Of a stretch of 64,000 nt of DNA, positions 53,829 through 62,266 are shown piece by piece; position 1 is the first letter of the stretch, and each line of letters opens with the position of its first letter. Both the position numbers and the translations under genes were made by a program. The DNA is from Leeia speluncae (lineage in GTDB: Bacteria > Pseudomonadota > Gammaproteobacteria > Burkholderiales > Leeiaceae): contig NZ_JAJBZT010000007.1 in NCBI RefSeq assembly GCF_020564625.1, forward strand, positions 62,001 through 126,000, in the 5' to 3' direction. Under the pieces are notes generated by a model. The model was not told the DNA's origin. It saw only the letters and a list, made by a program, of their open reading frames with translations, and did not search any database.

Positions 53829-55484
53829 TTAGTAAGCAAGCATTTCTTTGGCGTGTTGACGAGTAGTTTCGGTGATTTCTGCACCACCTAACATTCTGGA
53901 AATCTCTTCAATTCTCTCCGATTCACCCAGCACATGGATGCGACTAGTGACCCGATCATCGACTAGTCCTTTGCTGACTTGCCAGTGATGATGTCCTTTA
54001 GCGGCAACTTGCGGGAGGTGTGTGATGGATAATACTTGGTACTCTTTACCAAGTGCTTGCAGTAGCCCGCCAACCGTGTCGGCCACTTTGCCACCAATAC
54101 CGACATCCACCTCATCAAAAATAAGCGTTGGTACAGAGGCAACCGCAGACATGGCAACTTGAATGGCAAGGCTAATACGTGATAATTCACCACCAGATGC
54201 CACTTTGGCTAAGGATTGACCGGGTGCGCCGTGGTGGCTAATTCGGTATTCAATTTGCTCCAAACCAAAAGCATTGGGTTCATTTAGTGGATTTAATGAC
54301 ACCTCGAACCGAGTTCTCTCCATCGAGAGTAATGCAAGAGAGCGGGTGACGGTGTCTGAAAGTGTCTTTGCTGCTGCTTTCCGTGCTTCAGAAAGTTGTT
54401 TGGCCTTACTATCCAATAATTGGCGATTTTGTTTCACTTCTGCCGTTAAACCGGCAATGTCTGCAAGTGCCGCCGCTTTTTTGCGTGCAAGCAAGGCTTC
54501 TTCTAAGACACTATAGAGTGCTTCTGGCGTCGATTTGAGCTTTCTCGCCATGGTATGAATGTCTGAAAGCTGTTCATCTAATTGCTTAAAGACTTGCGGG
54601 TCTAGTTCTTGACGACCAGCGTAGTGACGAAGCGAATAGGCGGCTTCTTGCAATTGAATCAGTGCACCCTCGATTAAATCACTCGGTTCTTTGAGCTGCG
54701 GATCGATTTCGACCTGATCTTTCAGCTGATTCAAATAATGTGTTAATTGTGGAATGATGGCTTGAGACGACTCTTGTAATAGGTCGGAGCCTTGGGTTGC
54801 CACTTCTTCTAGTGCACTAGCATGGCTCATTCTGGTGTGGTTTAGCACCAGTTCTTGGTATGCCTCGGTTGGAATGGCTATGGGCTTTAACTCATTAATT
54901 CGCCATTCAATCTGCGCTAAGACTTCTTCTTGCTTGCTTTGATTGGCTAGCGCTTCGTTTAGTGCGGACTCAGACTGCTTCCACACTTTGTAGTATTGAT
55001 TGACCGCTTCTGTTAGCTGAGTGCATTCACCAAACGCATCTAGCATCTGCCTCTGGTAATCTCCCCGCATTAAGGATTGGTGGGCATGCTGTCCGTGAAT
55101 ATCAATTAACCATTCACCAATTTCCTTTAGCTGCTGAACCGTGGCGACAGTGCCATTAATAAACGAGCGACTTCTGCCTTGTTTATCTAGCGTTCTACGC
55201 AGCACCAGCAACTGTGTGTCTTCCCCTTCGAGTTGATTTTCAGTGAGCCATGTAGCGACGTGCGGCATCTGCTGGATATCAAATTCTGCAGTAAGATCGG
55301 CTCGCTCTTGGCCTAGGCGAACCATGCCACTATCGAACCTACCACCTAATAGCAAGGATAGGGCATCGATTAATAGCGATTTCCCCGCGCCTGTTTCACC
55401 GGTGAGGACGGTAAATCCTTTAGAGAATTGCAGTTCTAAACGATCAACAATGACAAAATCACGAATATTCAGCGTTAGCAGCAT
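53829..55484 (-). CDS. recN: DNA repair protein RecN
   Basis: The 551-residue SMC-like ATPase starts MLLTLNIRDFVIVDRLELQF. Walker A GETGAGKSLLIDAL is near residue 31, with a central coiled coil (about 155-370). The C-terminal half carries ASGGELSRISLAIQ near 425 (signature) and TLIFDEVDVGIGGKVA near 453 (Walker B). RecN acts early in double-strand break repair and works with RecA and RecBCD, whose genes are at 12443-21238. It starts 32 bases after the nadK stop, an order conserved in many Proteobacteria. Confidence 0.96.
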   Translation of the reverse strand: MLLTLNIRDFVIVDRLELQFSKGFTVLTGETGAGKSLLIDALSLLLGGRFDSGMVRLGQERADLTAEFDIQQMPHVATWLTENQLEGEDTQLLVLRRTLDKQGRSRSFINGTVATVQQLKEIGEWLIDIHGQHAHQSLMRGDYQRQMLDAFGECTQLTEAVNQYYKVWKQSESALNEALANQSKQEEVLAQIEWRINELKPIAIPTEAYQELVLNHTRMSHASALEEVATQGSDLLQESSQAIIPQLTHYLNQLKDQVEIDPQLKEPSDLIEGALIQLQEAAYSLRHYAGRQELDPQVFKQLDEQLSDIHTMARKLKSTPEALYSVLEEALLARKKAAALADIAGLTAEVKQNRQLLDSKAKQLSEARKAAAKTLSDTVTRSLALLSMERTRFEVSLNPLNEPNAFGLEQIEYRISHHGAPGQSLAKVASGGELSRISLAIQVAMSAVASVPTLIFDEVDVGIGGKVADTVGGLLQALGKEYQVLSITHLPQVAAKGHHHWQVSKGLVDDRVTSRIHVLGESERIEEISRMLGGAEITETTRQHAKEMLAY

Positions 55485-55516
55485 AGTCTATTTAGATGAT
55501 TGTGAGCGTGAATGGA

Positions 55517-56392
55517 TTAGAGCAGTTGCTCGCCCCAATGTAGTTTTTCTCTAAGGATATCGTAGTAATTGTAATTGGTTGGATGAAGCAGGGTGAGTTT
55601 ACGTTCTGAGCGCTTAATAAAGATGCGGTCAGTTTCTTTTAAATCGATGTGGGATTGACCATCAAAATGCACGCGGCTTTCAAAGCCTTTTAGCATGACG
55701 ACTTCAACCTGGCATTTATCACTCACTGCAATCGGGCGGTTTGTCATGGATTGCGGGCAGATTGGTACCAGTGCAATCGCAGGAACGGATGGATGCAGAA
55801 TCGGTCCACCAGCGGCTAGCGCATAGGCGGTAGAACCAGTTGGTGTGGTCACAATAAGCCCATCTGAGCGTTGGCTATAGACAAACTGACCATCAATAAA
55901 GATTTCGAACTCGATCATTGCGCCGAGTGCGCCACGGCTAAATACGACATCGTTAAAGGCGGTACCTGTTGCGATGGTTTGGCCGTCTCTTTGAACCGAT
56001 GTTTCCAGTAAGATGCGTTCTTCCGAAACATATTGGCCTTCTAGCATATCGCGGAAGATATTCATCATGCGGTGCAGAGGGACATCGGTCATAAAGCCTA
56101 GGCGGCCATGGTTGACCCCAATAAGCGGGACATTGTGACCTGCTAGTAGTCTCGCAATTCCTAATAGGGTGCCATCGCCACCAATGACAATCGCTAGGTC
56201 TACCTTGCTTCCCATCTCTTCACGAGGGATGCGTGGGTAGTTGCCCGCCTGATTATTGGTCACGGCTTCAGCGTCCAAATAGATCTCTAGCCCCTGATCT
56301 GAGAGAAACTCAGCCAGTTGCATAACCGATACTTGAACTTCAGGCGTACGGCGACGCCCGACAATGGCGATACGAGGAAAGATTTTGTCCAT
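55517..56392 (-). CDS. nadK: NAD kinase
   Basis: The 291-residue protein has the NAD kinase motif IGGDGTLLGIARLL near residue 72, NHGRLGFMTDV near 96, and the TTPTGSTAYALAAGGPI segment near 183. It phosphorylates NAD to NADP with ATP or polyphosphate. I used ATG 56392 (MDKIFPRIAIVGR), which matches the family start; upstream in-frame ATGs add residues without similarity. It is divergent from hrcA and precedes recN. Confidence 0.95.
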   Translation of the reverse strand: MDKIFPRIAIVGRRRTPEVQVSVMQLAEFLSDQGLEIYLDAEAVTNNQAGNYPRIPREEMGSKVDLAIVIGGDGTLLGIARLLAGHNVPLIGVNHGRLGFMTDVPLHRMMNIFRDMLEGQYVSEERILLETSVQRDGQTIATGTAFNDVVFSRGALGAMIEFEIFIDGQFVYSQRSDGLIVTTPTGSTAYALAAGGPILHPSVPAIALVPICPQSMTNRPIAVSDKCQVEVVMLKGFESRVHFDGQSHIDLKETDRIFIKRSERKLTLLHPTNYNYYDILREKLHWGEQLL

Positions 56393-56548
56393 GGGCAGCA
56401 TTATAAGCATAAGCGAATCAAATGTTCCAGAGCGTTCCCGCAAGGCTAGCTGATTATGGATACGAGTGATTTTCCTGCCGTTTTTTGGTAAATTGTCAGA
56501 AGCCAGTCAAATTAATATTTGTTTTCCCAAAAAGGTACGTACACCATC

Positions 56549-57568
56549 ATGATCAACCCCAGAGCGCAACAACTCTTACGAGTGCTGGTTGAGCGTTATA
56601 TTGAGGACGGTCAACCCGTGGGTTCCCGTACACTTTCACAAGCTTCAGGCATGGATTTAAGCCCTGCTTCTATCCGAAATGTGATGTCTGAATTAGAGAA
56701 TTTAGGGTTTGTGGCTAGCCCACATACTTCTGCTGGGCGTATCCCTACGCCGCGCGGGTATCGCTATTTTGTGGATACGCTCTTAACCAAAAGACCGGAT
56801 ATTAATGAAGAGTTGCGCCAGCAGGTGGAGTCTCAGTTTAACCACGATACGCCACAGCGTTTAGCATCTACTGCTTCTCATCTGTTATCTGAATTAACGC
56901 AGTTTGCCGGGGTGGTCGTGACACCTAAGCGAACTAACTTAGCGATACGCCACATTGAATTTTTGCAAATGGGGCCATCTAAAGTGTTACTCATTTTGGT
57001 GGCGACGGATGGCACTGTTCAAAACCGTTTCTTGCAAATGGAGCGAGACTATTCTGCAGAAGAATTACTCGAAGCAGCTAACTTCTTAAATAAGCATTAT
57101 GTGGGTTGTTCGTTTTTGGTAATGCGAGAGCGTTTGCATGCTGAACTAAAGCAACTGCAAAGTGATGTGACGGCATTAATGAACGCAGCCTTAGAAGTGG
57201 GCGAGTCGGTGATTAGTGAGCAGCAGGAAAATCTGGTGTTAAGCGGTGAGCATAATCTCATTTCTAGCGTGGATTTATCTCGTAACGTTGATCGATTGAA
57301 ACAGTTGTTCCTTGTGTTTGAACAAAAGACGGCATTGATGCAGTTATTAGATAACAGCCAACGTGCCGAAGGGGTGCAACTCTTTATTGGTAGTGAGTCT
57401 GGGATGATTCCGCTTGAAGAGTGTTCTGTGGTGACCAGTAGTTACCGGGTAGACGGTGATATTGTCGGCACTTTGGGGGTGATTGGCCCAACGCGTATGG
57501 CGTATGACCGCGTGATCCCGATTGTAGATGTCACTGCGAAACTATTATCAAATGCTTTGTCTCAGTAA
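56549..57568 (+). CDS. hrcA: Heat-inducible transcription repressor HrcA
   Basis: The 339-residue repressor begins MINPRAQQLLRVLVERYIEDGQPVGSRTL. The winged helix LSPASIRNVMSELENLGFVASPHTSAGRIPTPRGYRYFVD is visible in pieces (SPASIRNVMSELE, HTSAGRIPT). A long middle domain and the C-terminal region LGVIGPTRMAYDRVIPIVD follow. HrcA binds CIRCE elements before groESL and dnaK. I see no 9-base CIRCE inverted repeat (TTAGCACTC type) in the 156-base upstream region, so autoregulation is not supported here. ATG 56549 is the family start. Confidence 0.96.
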   Translation: MINPRAQQLLRVLVERYIEDGQPVGSRTLSQASGMDLSPASIRNVMSELENLGFVASPHTSAGRIPTPRGYRYFVDTLLTKRPDINEELRQQVESQFNHDTPQRLASTASHLLSELTQFAGVVVTPKRTNLAIRHIEFLQMGPSKVLLILVATDGTVQNRFLQMERDYSAEELLEAANFLNKHYVGCSFLVMRERLHAELKQLQSDVTALMNAALEVGESVISEQQENLVLSGEHNLISSVDLSRNVDRLKQLFLVFEQKTALMQLLDNSQRAEGVQLFIGSESGMIPLEECSVVTSSYRVDGDIVGTLGVIGPTRMAYDRVIPIVDVTAKLLSNALSQ

Positions 57569-57644
57569 TGAATGATTGTCTATCATTCAAACGATTCAAC
57601 CATCATGTTTCTCGGTGCAAACCGAACCTCTTACCTGAGTGCCT

Positions 57645-58739
57645 ATGTCTAAGTATGTAACCGAACCACCTTTTGAGCATGGTTCCGAGAAAAAAATTGG
57701 CGTTTTATTAGTTAATCTAGGAACGCCAGAAGCGCCTACTGCCAAAGCGGTAAGGCCGTACTTGCGAGAGTTCTTGTCTGATACACGGGTTGTGGAAATT
57801 CCAAAACCTGTTTGGTGGTTGATTTTAAATGCGTTTATTTTGCCGTTTAGACCAAAACAATCTGCATTAAAGTACGCCAGTATTTGGACCAATGATGGTT
57901 CGCCGTTAATGGTCCATACCACTAAACAAATGAAACTATTAAAAGGGCTGATTGGTGAACGCCAAGGTCCGGGTTATGTAGTGGACTTTGCGATGCGCTA
58001 TGGTAAACCTTCAGTTGCTGACAAAATGCAGCAACTGAAGAGAGAAGGCTGCGAGCACATTGTGGTGCTGCCACTCTATCCGCAATATGCGGCAAGTAGT
58101 GCGGGTTCTGTCATGGATGCGGTTGGCCGTACGATTCAGATGATGCGTAACCCGCCTGTTGTGCGCTCCGTTAAACATTTTCATGATCATCCTACTTATA
58201 TAGAAGCATTGGCGAAGCAGGTGAAAAAACATTGGGCATTAAATGGTCGTGGCGACCATTTGCTCATGAGTTTCCACGGCGTGCCTAAAGCGACATTAAC
58301 CAAGGGCGATCCTTACTTTTGCGAGTGTCACAAAACGGGTCGCTTATTAGCCGAAGCACTTGGTTTGGCCAAGGGGGCATACACGATTGCTTTCCAGTCT
58401 CGATTTGGGAAAGCCGAATGGGTAAAACCTTATACGTTTGAAGTATTGCATCAGTTAGGGAAAGCCAAAACACCGAAGCTGGATATTATTTGCCCGGGAT
58501 TTGTTTCTGATTGCCTAGAAACGCTGGAAGAAATTGCGATGGAAGGCAAGGCAGAGTTTGTTGCAGCTGGCGGTGGTGAATATCGTTATGTGCCTTGTCT
58601 GAATGAAGAAGAGGGATTGATTGAAACCCTTTATCAGTTAGTCCAACAAGAAGTGCTGGGCTGGGAAAAAGTGTTGCCGTCACCCGCTGAAAGAATGAAG
58701 TCACGGGAAGTGGCAAAGGAAAAAGGTGCTAAGCAATAA
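57645..58739 (+). CDS. hemH: Ferrochelatase
   Basis: The 364-residue protein inserts iron into protoporphyrin IX to make haem. Visible motifs: IGVLLVNLGTPEAPTAKAVRPYLREFLSD, VVLPLYPQYAASSAGSV near residue 140, LLMSFHGVPKATLTKGDPYFCECHKTGRLLAEAL near 207 (with the metal-binding His), and FQSRFGKAEWVKPYT near 252. It has no membrane helix. I used ATG 57645 (MSKYVTEPP). It follows hrcA by about 75 bases in an arrangement common in Betaproteobacteria. Confidence 0.96.
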   Translation: MSKYVTEPPFEHGSEKKIGVLLVNLGTPEAPTAKAVRPYLREFLSDTRVVEIPKPVWWLILNAFILPFRPKQSALKYASIWTNDGSPLMVHTTKQMKLLKGLIGERQGPGYVVDFAMRYGKPSVADKMQQLKREGCEHIVVLPLYPQYAASSAGSVMDAVGRTIQMMRNPPVVRSVKHFHDHPTYIEALAKQVKKHWALNGRGDHLLMSFHGVPKATLTKGDPYFCECHKTGRLLAEALGLAKGAYTIAFQSRFGKAEWVKPYTFEVLHQLGKAKTPKLDIICPGFVSDCLETLEEIAMEGKAEFVAAGGGEYRYVPCLNEEEGLIETLYQLVQQEVLGWEKVLPSPAERMKSREVAKEKGAKQ

Positions 58740-58793
58740 AGAGAGGATTCTCTAGCTTGGCGATATCTTCGTCAGGTTTATGTTTAAAAACGA

Positions 58794-58828
58794 CAAAGCA
58801 CTTGGGGCGAAACCTCAAGTGCTTTATT
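58794..58828 (+). terminator. Rho-independent terminator after hemH
   Basis: AAAGCACTTG pairs with CAAGTGCTTT; inner bases GGG and CC can extend the stem around CGAA. A short T-rich tail follows. It separates hemH from the hemerythrin gene. Confidence 0.8.
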
Positions 58829-58909
58829 TATTTGACGATGGTCAAATGAAATTTTTCTTGTCAAGCGTATTGTTGGCGTCAATCAGATCATTTAATCAAG
58901 GGGAACGCC

Positions 58910-59314
58910 ATGAGTACGCTAGCCAAAATGCACACAGAAGATCACTTTGCTTGTGAACGCCATTTACAAGCATTGATTATTGCCGCAGATACCAAACAAA
59001 CAACTGACTGTTTGCGCTCTTTGGACTCTTTCCGTGATGAGTTTTTGGCACACCTTGCGATGGAAGAAAACTCGATTTTTAATCGTATTGTAGAGGCGAT
59101 GCCAAATACTGAATCGACGATTAAAAAACTACGTAAAGCACATGATGAAATGCGCGTTACCTTAGACAATATTGCAAAAAAGATGGTACTACAGGATTTT
59201 GCAAACCTAGCTGAACTGTCTCGTGATTTACAGCGTAGCCTTCAAGACCATGCTAACGATGAAGAGAAGCTATTTATTGCAGTGGGTGAAGTGATTGCAA
59301 GCCATTCACACTAA
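58910..59314 (+). CDS. Hemerythrin-like domain protein
   Basis: The 134-residue helical protein has the ligand pattern of the HHE hemerythrin family: HTEDHFACERHLQ at the start, FLAHLAMEENSIF near residue 45, AHDEM near 75 and DHANDEEKLF near 115. Such proteins bind a di-iron centre that senses or carries oxygen, NO or peroxide. No partner domain is fused to it. The ATG at 58910 follows a good AAGGGGAACGCC ribosome site. A terminator follows. Confidence 0.88.
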   Translation: MSTLAKMHTEDHFACERHLQALIIAADTKQTTDCLRSLDSFRDEFLAHLAMEENSIFNRIVEAMPNTESTIKKLRKAHDEMRVTLDNIAKKMVLQDFANLAELSRDLQRSLQDHANDEEKLFIAVGEVIASHSH

Positions 59315-59339
59315 TCATTTTAAGTCATTCACAGTAATG

Positions 59340-59376
59340 CAAAACGGCCTTTCTAATGTGGAACAGGCCGTTTTTA
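59340..59376. terminator. Terminator between the hemerythrin and GNAT genes
   Basis: AAAACGGCCT pairs with AGGCCGTTTT around a 14-base loop, followed by TTTATTTG. It lies between convergent genes and may serve both. Confidence 0.85.
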
Positions 59377-59404
59377 TTTGAAGCGAACCAACCATTCACT
59401 CTTT

Positions 59405-60130
59405 TTATGTGTGACTTGCAATCGATTGGCGGATTGCTTCTAAACGCTGTTTTTGCTGCCCGTTTTCATCAAAGTTAGCATGAGCTAACCATGCGGCTAA
59501 TGCGGCTTTCACGGTTGGCCATTCGGAATCGATGATAGAAAACCAAGCGGTATCACGGCTTCTTCCTTTATAGACAATCGCTTGTCTAAATATCCCTTCA
59601 AACTGAAACCCGAGGCGTAAGGCCGCCTTTCTAGAAGGTGCATTGAGGCTATCGCACTTCCATTCGTATCGGCGGTAGCCTAGATGATCAAACGCATACT
59701 GCATTAATAGAAACTGCGCCTCAGTGGATAGCGGGGTTTGCTTTAGTTTGGGTGAGAAGGTGACACCACCAACTTCAATTACCCCGTGGGTTGGATCTAT
59801 CCGCATCAACGATAAAGTACCCACCGCTTTTTGGCTGGCTAGATCGATAACCGTATAGGCTAATGGATCTTGGCTAGTCTCTACATTTTTCAGGTATTGG
59901 CTAAATGTGGTTTTGTCTGAGGGTGGAGCCTGGAATAGGTAAGTCCAATCTCGGCCATCTGGTGCGCTGGTGTAGGCTTCATATAGATCATCTAGGTGTT
60001 GATCATGAGAGACCGGTACGAGTTGGCAGTATTGGCCTGTTAGCACAATGCGTTGCGGTTTTTCGCGAGCTTGCCACTGCGGTACTTCTTCACCAATCGG
60101 TTGGTTAAATTCATTTGTCCGTGTTGTCAT
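59405..60130 (-). CDS. GNAT family N-acetyltransferase, RimJ/RimL type
   Basis: The 241-residue protein belongs to the Acetyltransf_3 type. Fragments include QPIGEEVPQWQAREKPQRIVLTG at the start, YTVIDLASQKAVGTLSLMRIDPTHGVIEVGGVTFSP in the middle, RYEWKCDSLNAPSRKAALRLGFQFEGIFRQAIVYKGRSRDTAWFSI toward the end (the acetyl-CoA region with NAPSRKAALRLGF). Relatives acetylate ribosomal protein N-termini or small amines; the substrate is unknown. It begins 25 bases after the stop of a second GNAT gene, so the two probably share a transcript. Confidence 0.85.
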   Translation of the reverse strand: MTTRTNEFNQPIGEEVPQWQAREKPQRIVLTGQYCQLVPVSHDQHLDDLYEAYTSAPDGRDWTYLFQAPPSDKTTFSQYLKNVETSQDPLAYTVIDLASQKAVGTLSLMRIDPTHGVIEVGGVTFSPKLKQTPLSTEAQFLLMQYAFDHLGYRRYEWKCDSLNAPSRKAALRLGFQFEGIFRQAIVYKGRSRDTAWFSIIDSEWPTVKAALAAWLAHANFDENGQQKQRLEAIRQSIASHT

Positions 60131-60155
60131 GTTAAGTATCCAAGTAAATTGCTGA

Positions 60156-60608
60156 TTAACCGATTAAGTGTCTGTACTGTACAAAGCCCGGGCGATTGGC
60201 AATTTTATCGTAAAGCTTCATCGCATCTTGATTGGTTTCATGGGTTAACCACCACACACGAGAGGCGGAGATATGGGTAGCATGTTGATAAACATGTTCG
60301 ATTAATTTTCTGCCAACCCCACCCCCTCTACAAGATGGGCTGACAAATAAATCTTGTAAATACACATAGTCACCTTTTGTCCAACAAGAACGGTGCTCGA
60401 TGTAATTCACCATACCAATTGCCTGATTATCTTGCCAAGCAAGTGCCGAATGCATGGGTTCTGATTCGGTTAAGAACCGATCCCAAGTTTGTTGGGTGAC
60501 CGATTCTGGGATATCTGTTTGATAAAAAGCCTGATAACCCTGCCATAGCAACAGCCATGCATTGAAGTCTGTCGGGCGTACTAATTGAATGTGGATAGGG
60601 GAGGACAT
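60156..60608 (-). CDS. GNAT family N-acetyltransferase
   Basis: The 150-residue protein is a compact GNAT domain: HIQLVRPTDFNAWLLLWQGYQAFY at the start, AIGMVNYI, YLQDLFVSPSCRGGGVGRKLIEHV near residue 88 (motif A, acetyl-CoA binding), and NQDAMKLYDKIAN near 128. The substrate is not predictable. I chose ATG 60608 (MSSPIHIQL), dropping four residues of the longer frame. It is the first gene of a two-acetyltransferase run. Confidence 0.88.
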   Translation of the reverse strand: MSSPIHIQLVRPTDFNAWLLLWQGYQAFYQTDIPESVTQQTWDRFLTESEPMHSALAWQDNQAIGMVNYIEHRSCWTKGDYVYLQDLFVSPSCRGGGVGRKLIEHVYQHATHISASRVWWLTHETNQDAMKLYDKIANRPGFVQYRHLIG

Positions 60609-60703
60609 GATTGGCACCAAAGATTAGATGCAATCAGTTTAAAAGCATATTGATTCTATCTAAAGAGCCAATTTGATTGATTTTAGTAGAACCAATATTG
60701 TGC

Positions 60704-62266
60704 TTAAGCGGTGACAGGAGGGCTAACGGGCTGATTTTTGATTGCCGATTGCAGAGAGAGGAAAGCATCAGACTTAACAAATGCTGCCATGGCTTTGAGG
60801 TCTAGCGTGCCAATCATCCGTTGATTCATTTCATTACCAATCATCAAATGGCCAAAACCAGGACGGCCAAACTGATCAGGGGCGATGGATTGGTGCTGTT
60901 TATCGTAAACGCCGGATTCAATCGTAATTAACCCTGGTACCGCAAAGCCTACCACTGTGTCACCTTCTTCGATCACTAAAATACTGGCAGTTGCCGATGG
61001 CGGTTTGGTTTCGAAACCCAATAAGTGGACTAAACAGTAAATAGGGATAGATCTACCTCTATTAATGACTAAGCCTGCACGCTCACAATTTAAACCAAGG
61101 AGCGAGGTGTCTGGATTCCATGGAATCATTTCTGCGATTTGATCAACCGGGCTTGCGACTTCAAAGCCAACATCGTAGCTAAGCATTTGAATTAAGTTTT
61201 GTTGCTGCCGAATACGTAGATCTGTATCACTACTATTTTCTTTCGCAGATCCGGATAGTGGGGTATTCATGCGGGCAAGAATTTCTAATTCTTTACCGGA
61301 TGACAGCATGGATGGGTTCACTTGTAGATAGTATCCACACGCAGATGCGTTTGCGGCATGTGATTCTGCAGGTAAAGCGGAAACCGGGATGGCATTTAAA
61401 AAACACTCTGGTTTAGGAAAAGATAAACCGGGAAGGGCTACCGCTTCGGTATGCTGTAGTAACACCACATCGATGATTTCATCGACCATGAACGCAACAT
61501 AGCCATCTTCTACATGGACAAGGAAGGCTTGTCTTAATCGGGTGCCAACATTGTTTGCTAATTGACACACACCTAGTAAATCTAGGACAGGAATTTGGTG
61601 CCCATTAAAATCTAATGTACCCAAACAGTAACCGGTTTTTATAGGTGAATTATGAATTGTTGGGTTAAGAATAATGGTGTAGATCACATGGGAAACTAGT
61701 GCAAGGGGGATACCATTGCTTTGCATCAGCATGACATGGTTTGCACTAGCTTCCTCTCCAACGCTGAAAGTTTGATCATCTGCATGGGCATAATGATTTT
61801 TTGTCATCGCTTGTGAGGCATCTGTCGCCGGGATGCCGGACATGTCGAATAACCTTGCGGCGGAAATGACACTCACTACTTGCCCGTCTTGCATTGAAAA
61901 CGCTGCAGTAAAGAGGTTAGCTCCTTCTTTATCGGAAATAGGGATAGGCTGGATTTTCATGACTTCGCCTACGCCATCAGCAACAATACCTAATAGTTTT
62001 TTTCCATCTCCGACAATGACAATCGATTCATAAGCATGCGGTGTGTAGGGTTGCCCCAAAAACGCTTGTAAATTGATAACAGGGACAGGTACGCCACGAA
62101 GATCAACCGCACCAAGCAAGCCTGCTTGGGCCGTTGGCAAGGCAGCAATATGGGAGCATGGCACTACTTCGCGTAGGTTTTCCATGGCTAATGCCAAATG
62201 AAGACCTTCCACATAGAAGTGACCAATTAACACTTCCTTTTGTCCCACTGCTGCCATCTCACTCAT
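60704..62266 (-). CDS. Protein with three tandem CheW domains
   Basis: The 520-residue protein repeats the CheW-like fold three times. Domain 1 (about 10-150) contains [24 protein letters not shown] and [18 protein letters not shown]. Domain 2 (about 170-330) contains [20 protein letters not shown] and [10 protein letters not shown]. Domain 3 (about 355-515) contains [31 protein letters not shown] and [16 protein letters not shown]. CheW links chemoreceptors to CheA, but CheW is usually one domain; three in one chain suggest a multivalent scaffold. The start overlaps the stop of the PAS receptor by four bases (ATGA), so the two are coupled. Confidence 0.88.
   Translation of the reverse strand: MSEMAAVGQKEVLIGHFYVEGLHLALAMENLREVVPCSHIAALPTAQAGLLGAVDLRGVPVPVINLQAFLGQPYTPHAYESIVIVGDGKKLLGIVADGVGEVMKIQPIPISDKEGANLFTAAFSMQDGQVVSVISAARLFDMSGIPATDASQAMTKNHYAHADDQTFSVGEEASANHVMLMQSNGIPLALVSHVIYTIILNPTIHNSPIKTGYCLGTLDFNGHQIPVLDLLGVCQLANNVGTRLRQAFLVHVEDGYVAFMVDEIIDVVLLQHTEAVALPGLSFPKPECFLNAIPVSALPAESHAANASACGYYLQVNPSMLSSGKELEILARMNTPLSGSAKENSSDTDLRIRQQQNLIQMLSYDVGFEVASPVDQIAEMIPWNPDTSLLGLNCERAGLVINRGRSIPIYCLVHLLGFETKPPSATASILVIEEGDTVVGFAVPGLITIESGVYDKQHQSIAPDQFGRPGFGHLMIGNEMNQRMIGTLDLKAMAAFVKSDAFLSLQSAIKNQPVSPPVTA

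Noticed and set aside
56393-56548. CIRCE element before hrcA
   Set aside because: No pair of 9-base arms with a 9-base spacer matching the known CIRCE consensus was found.
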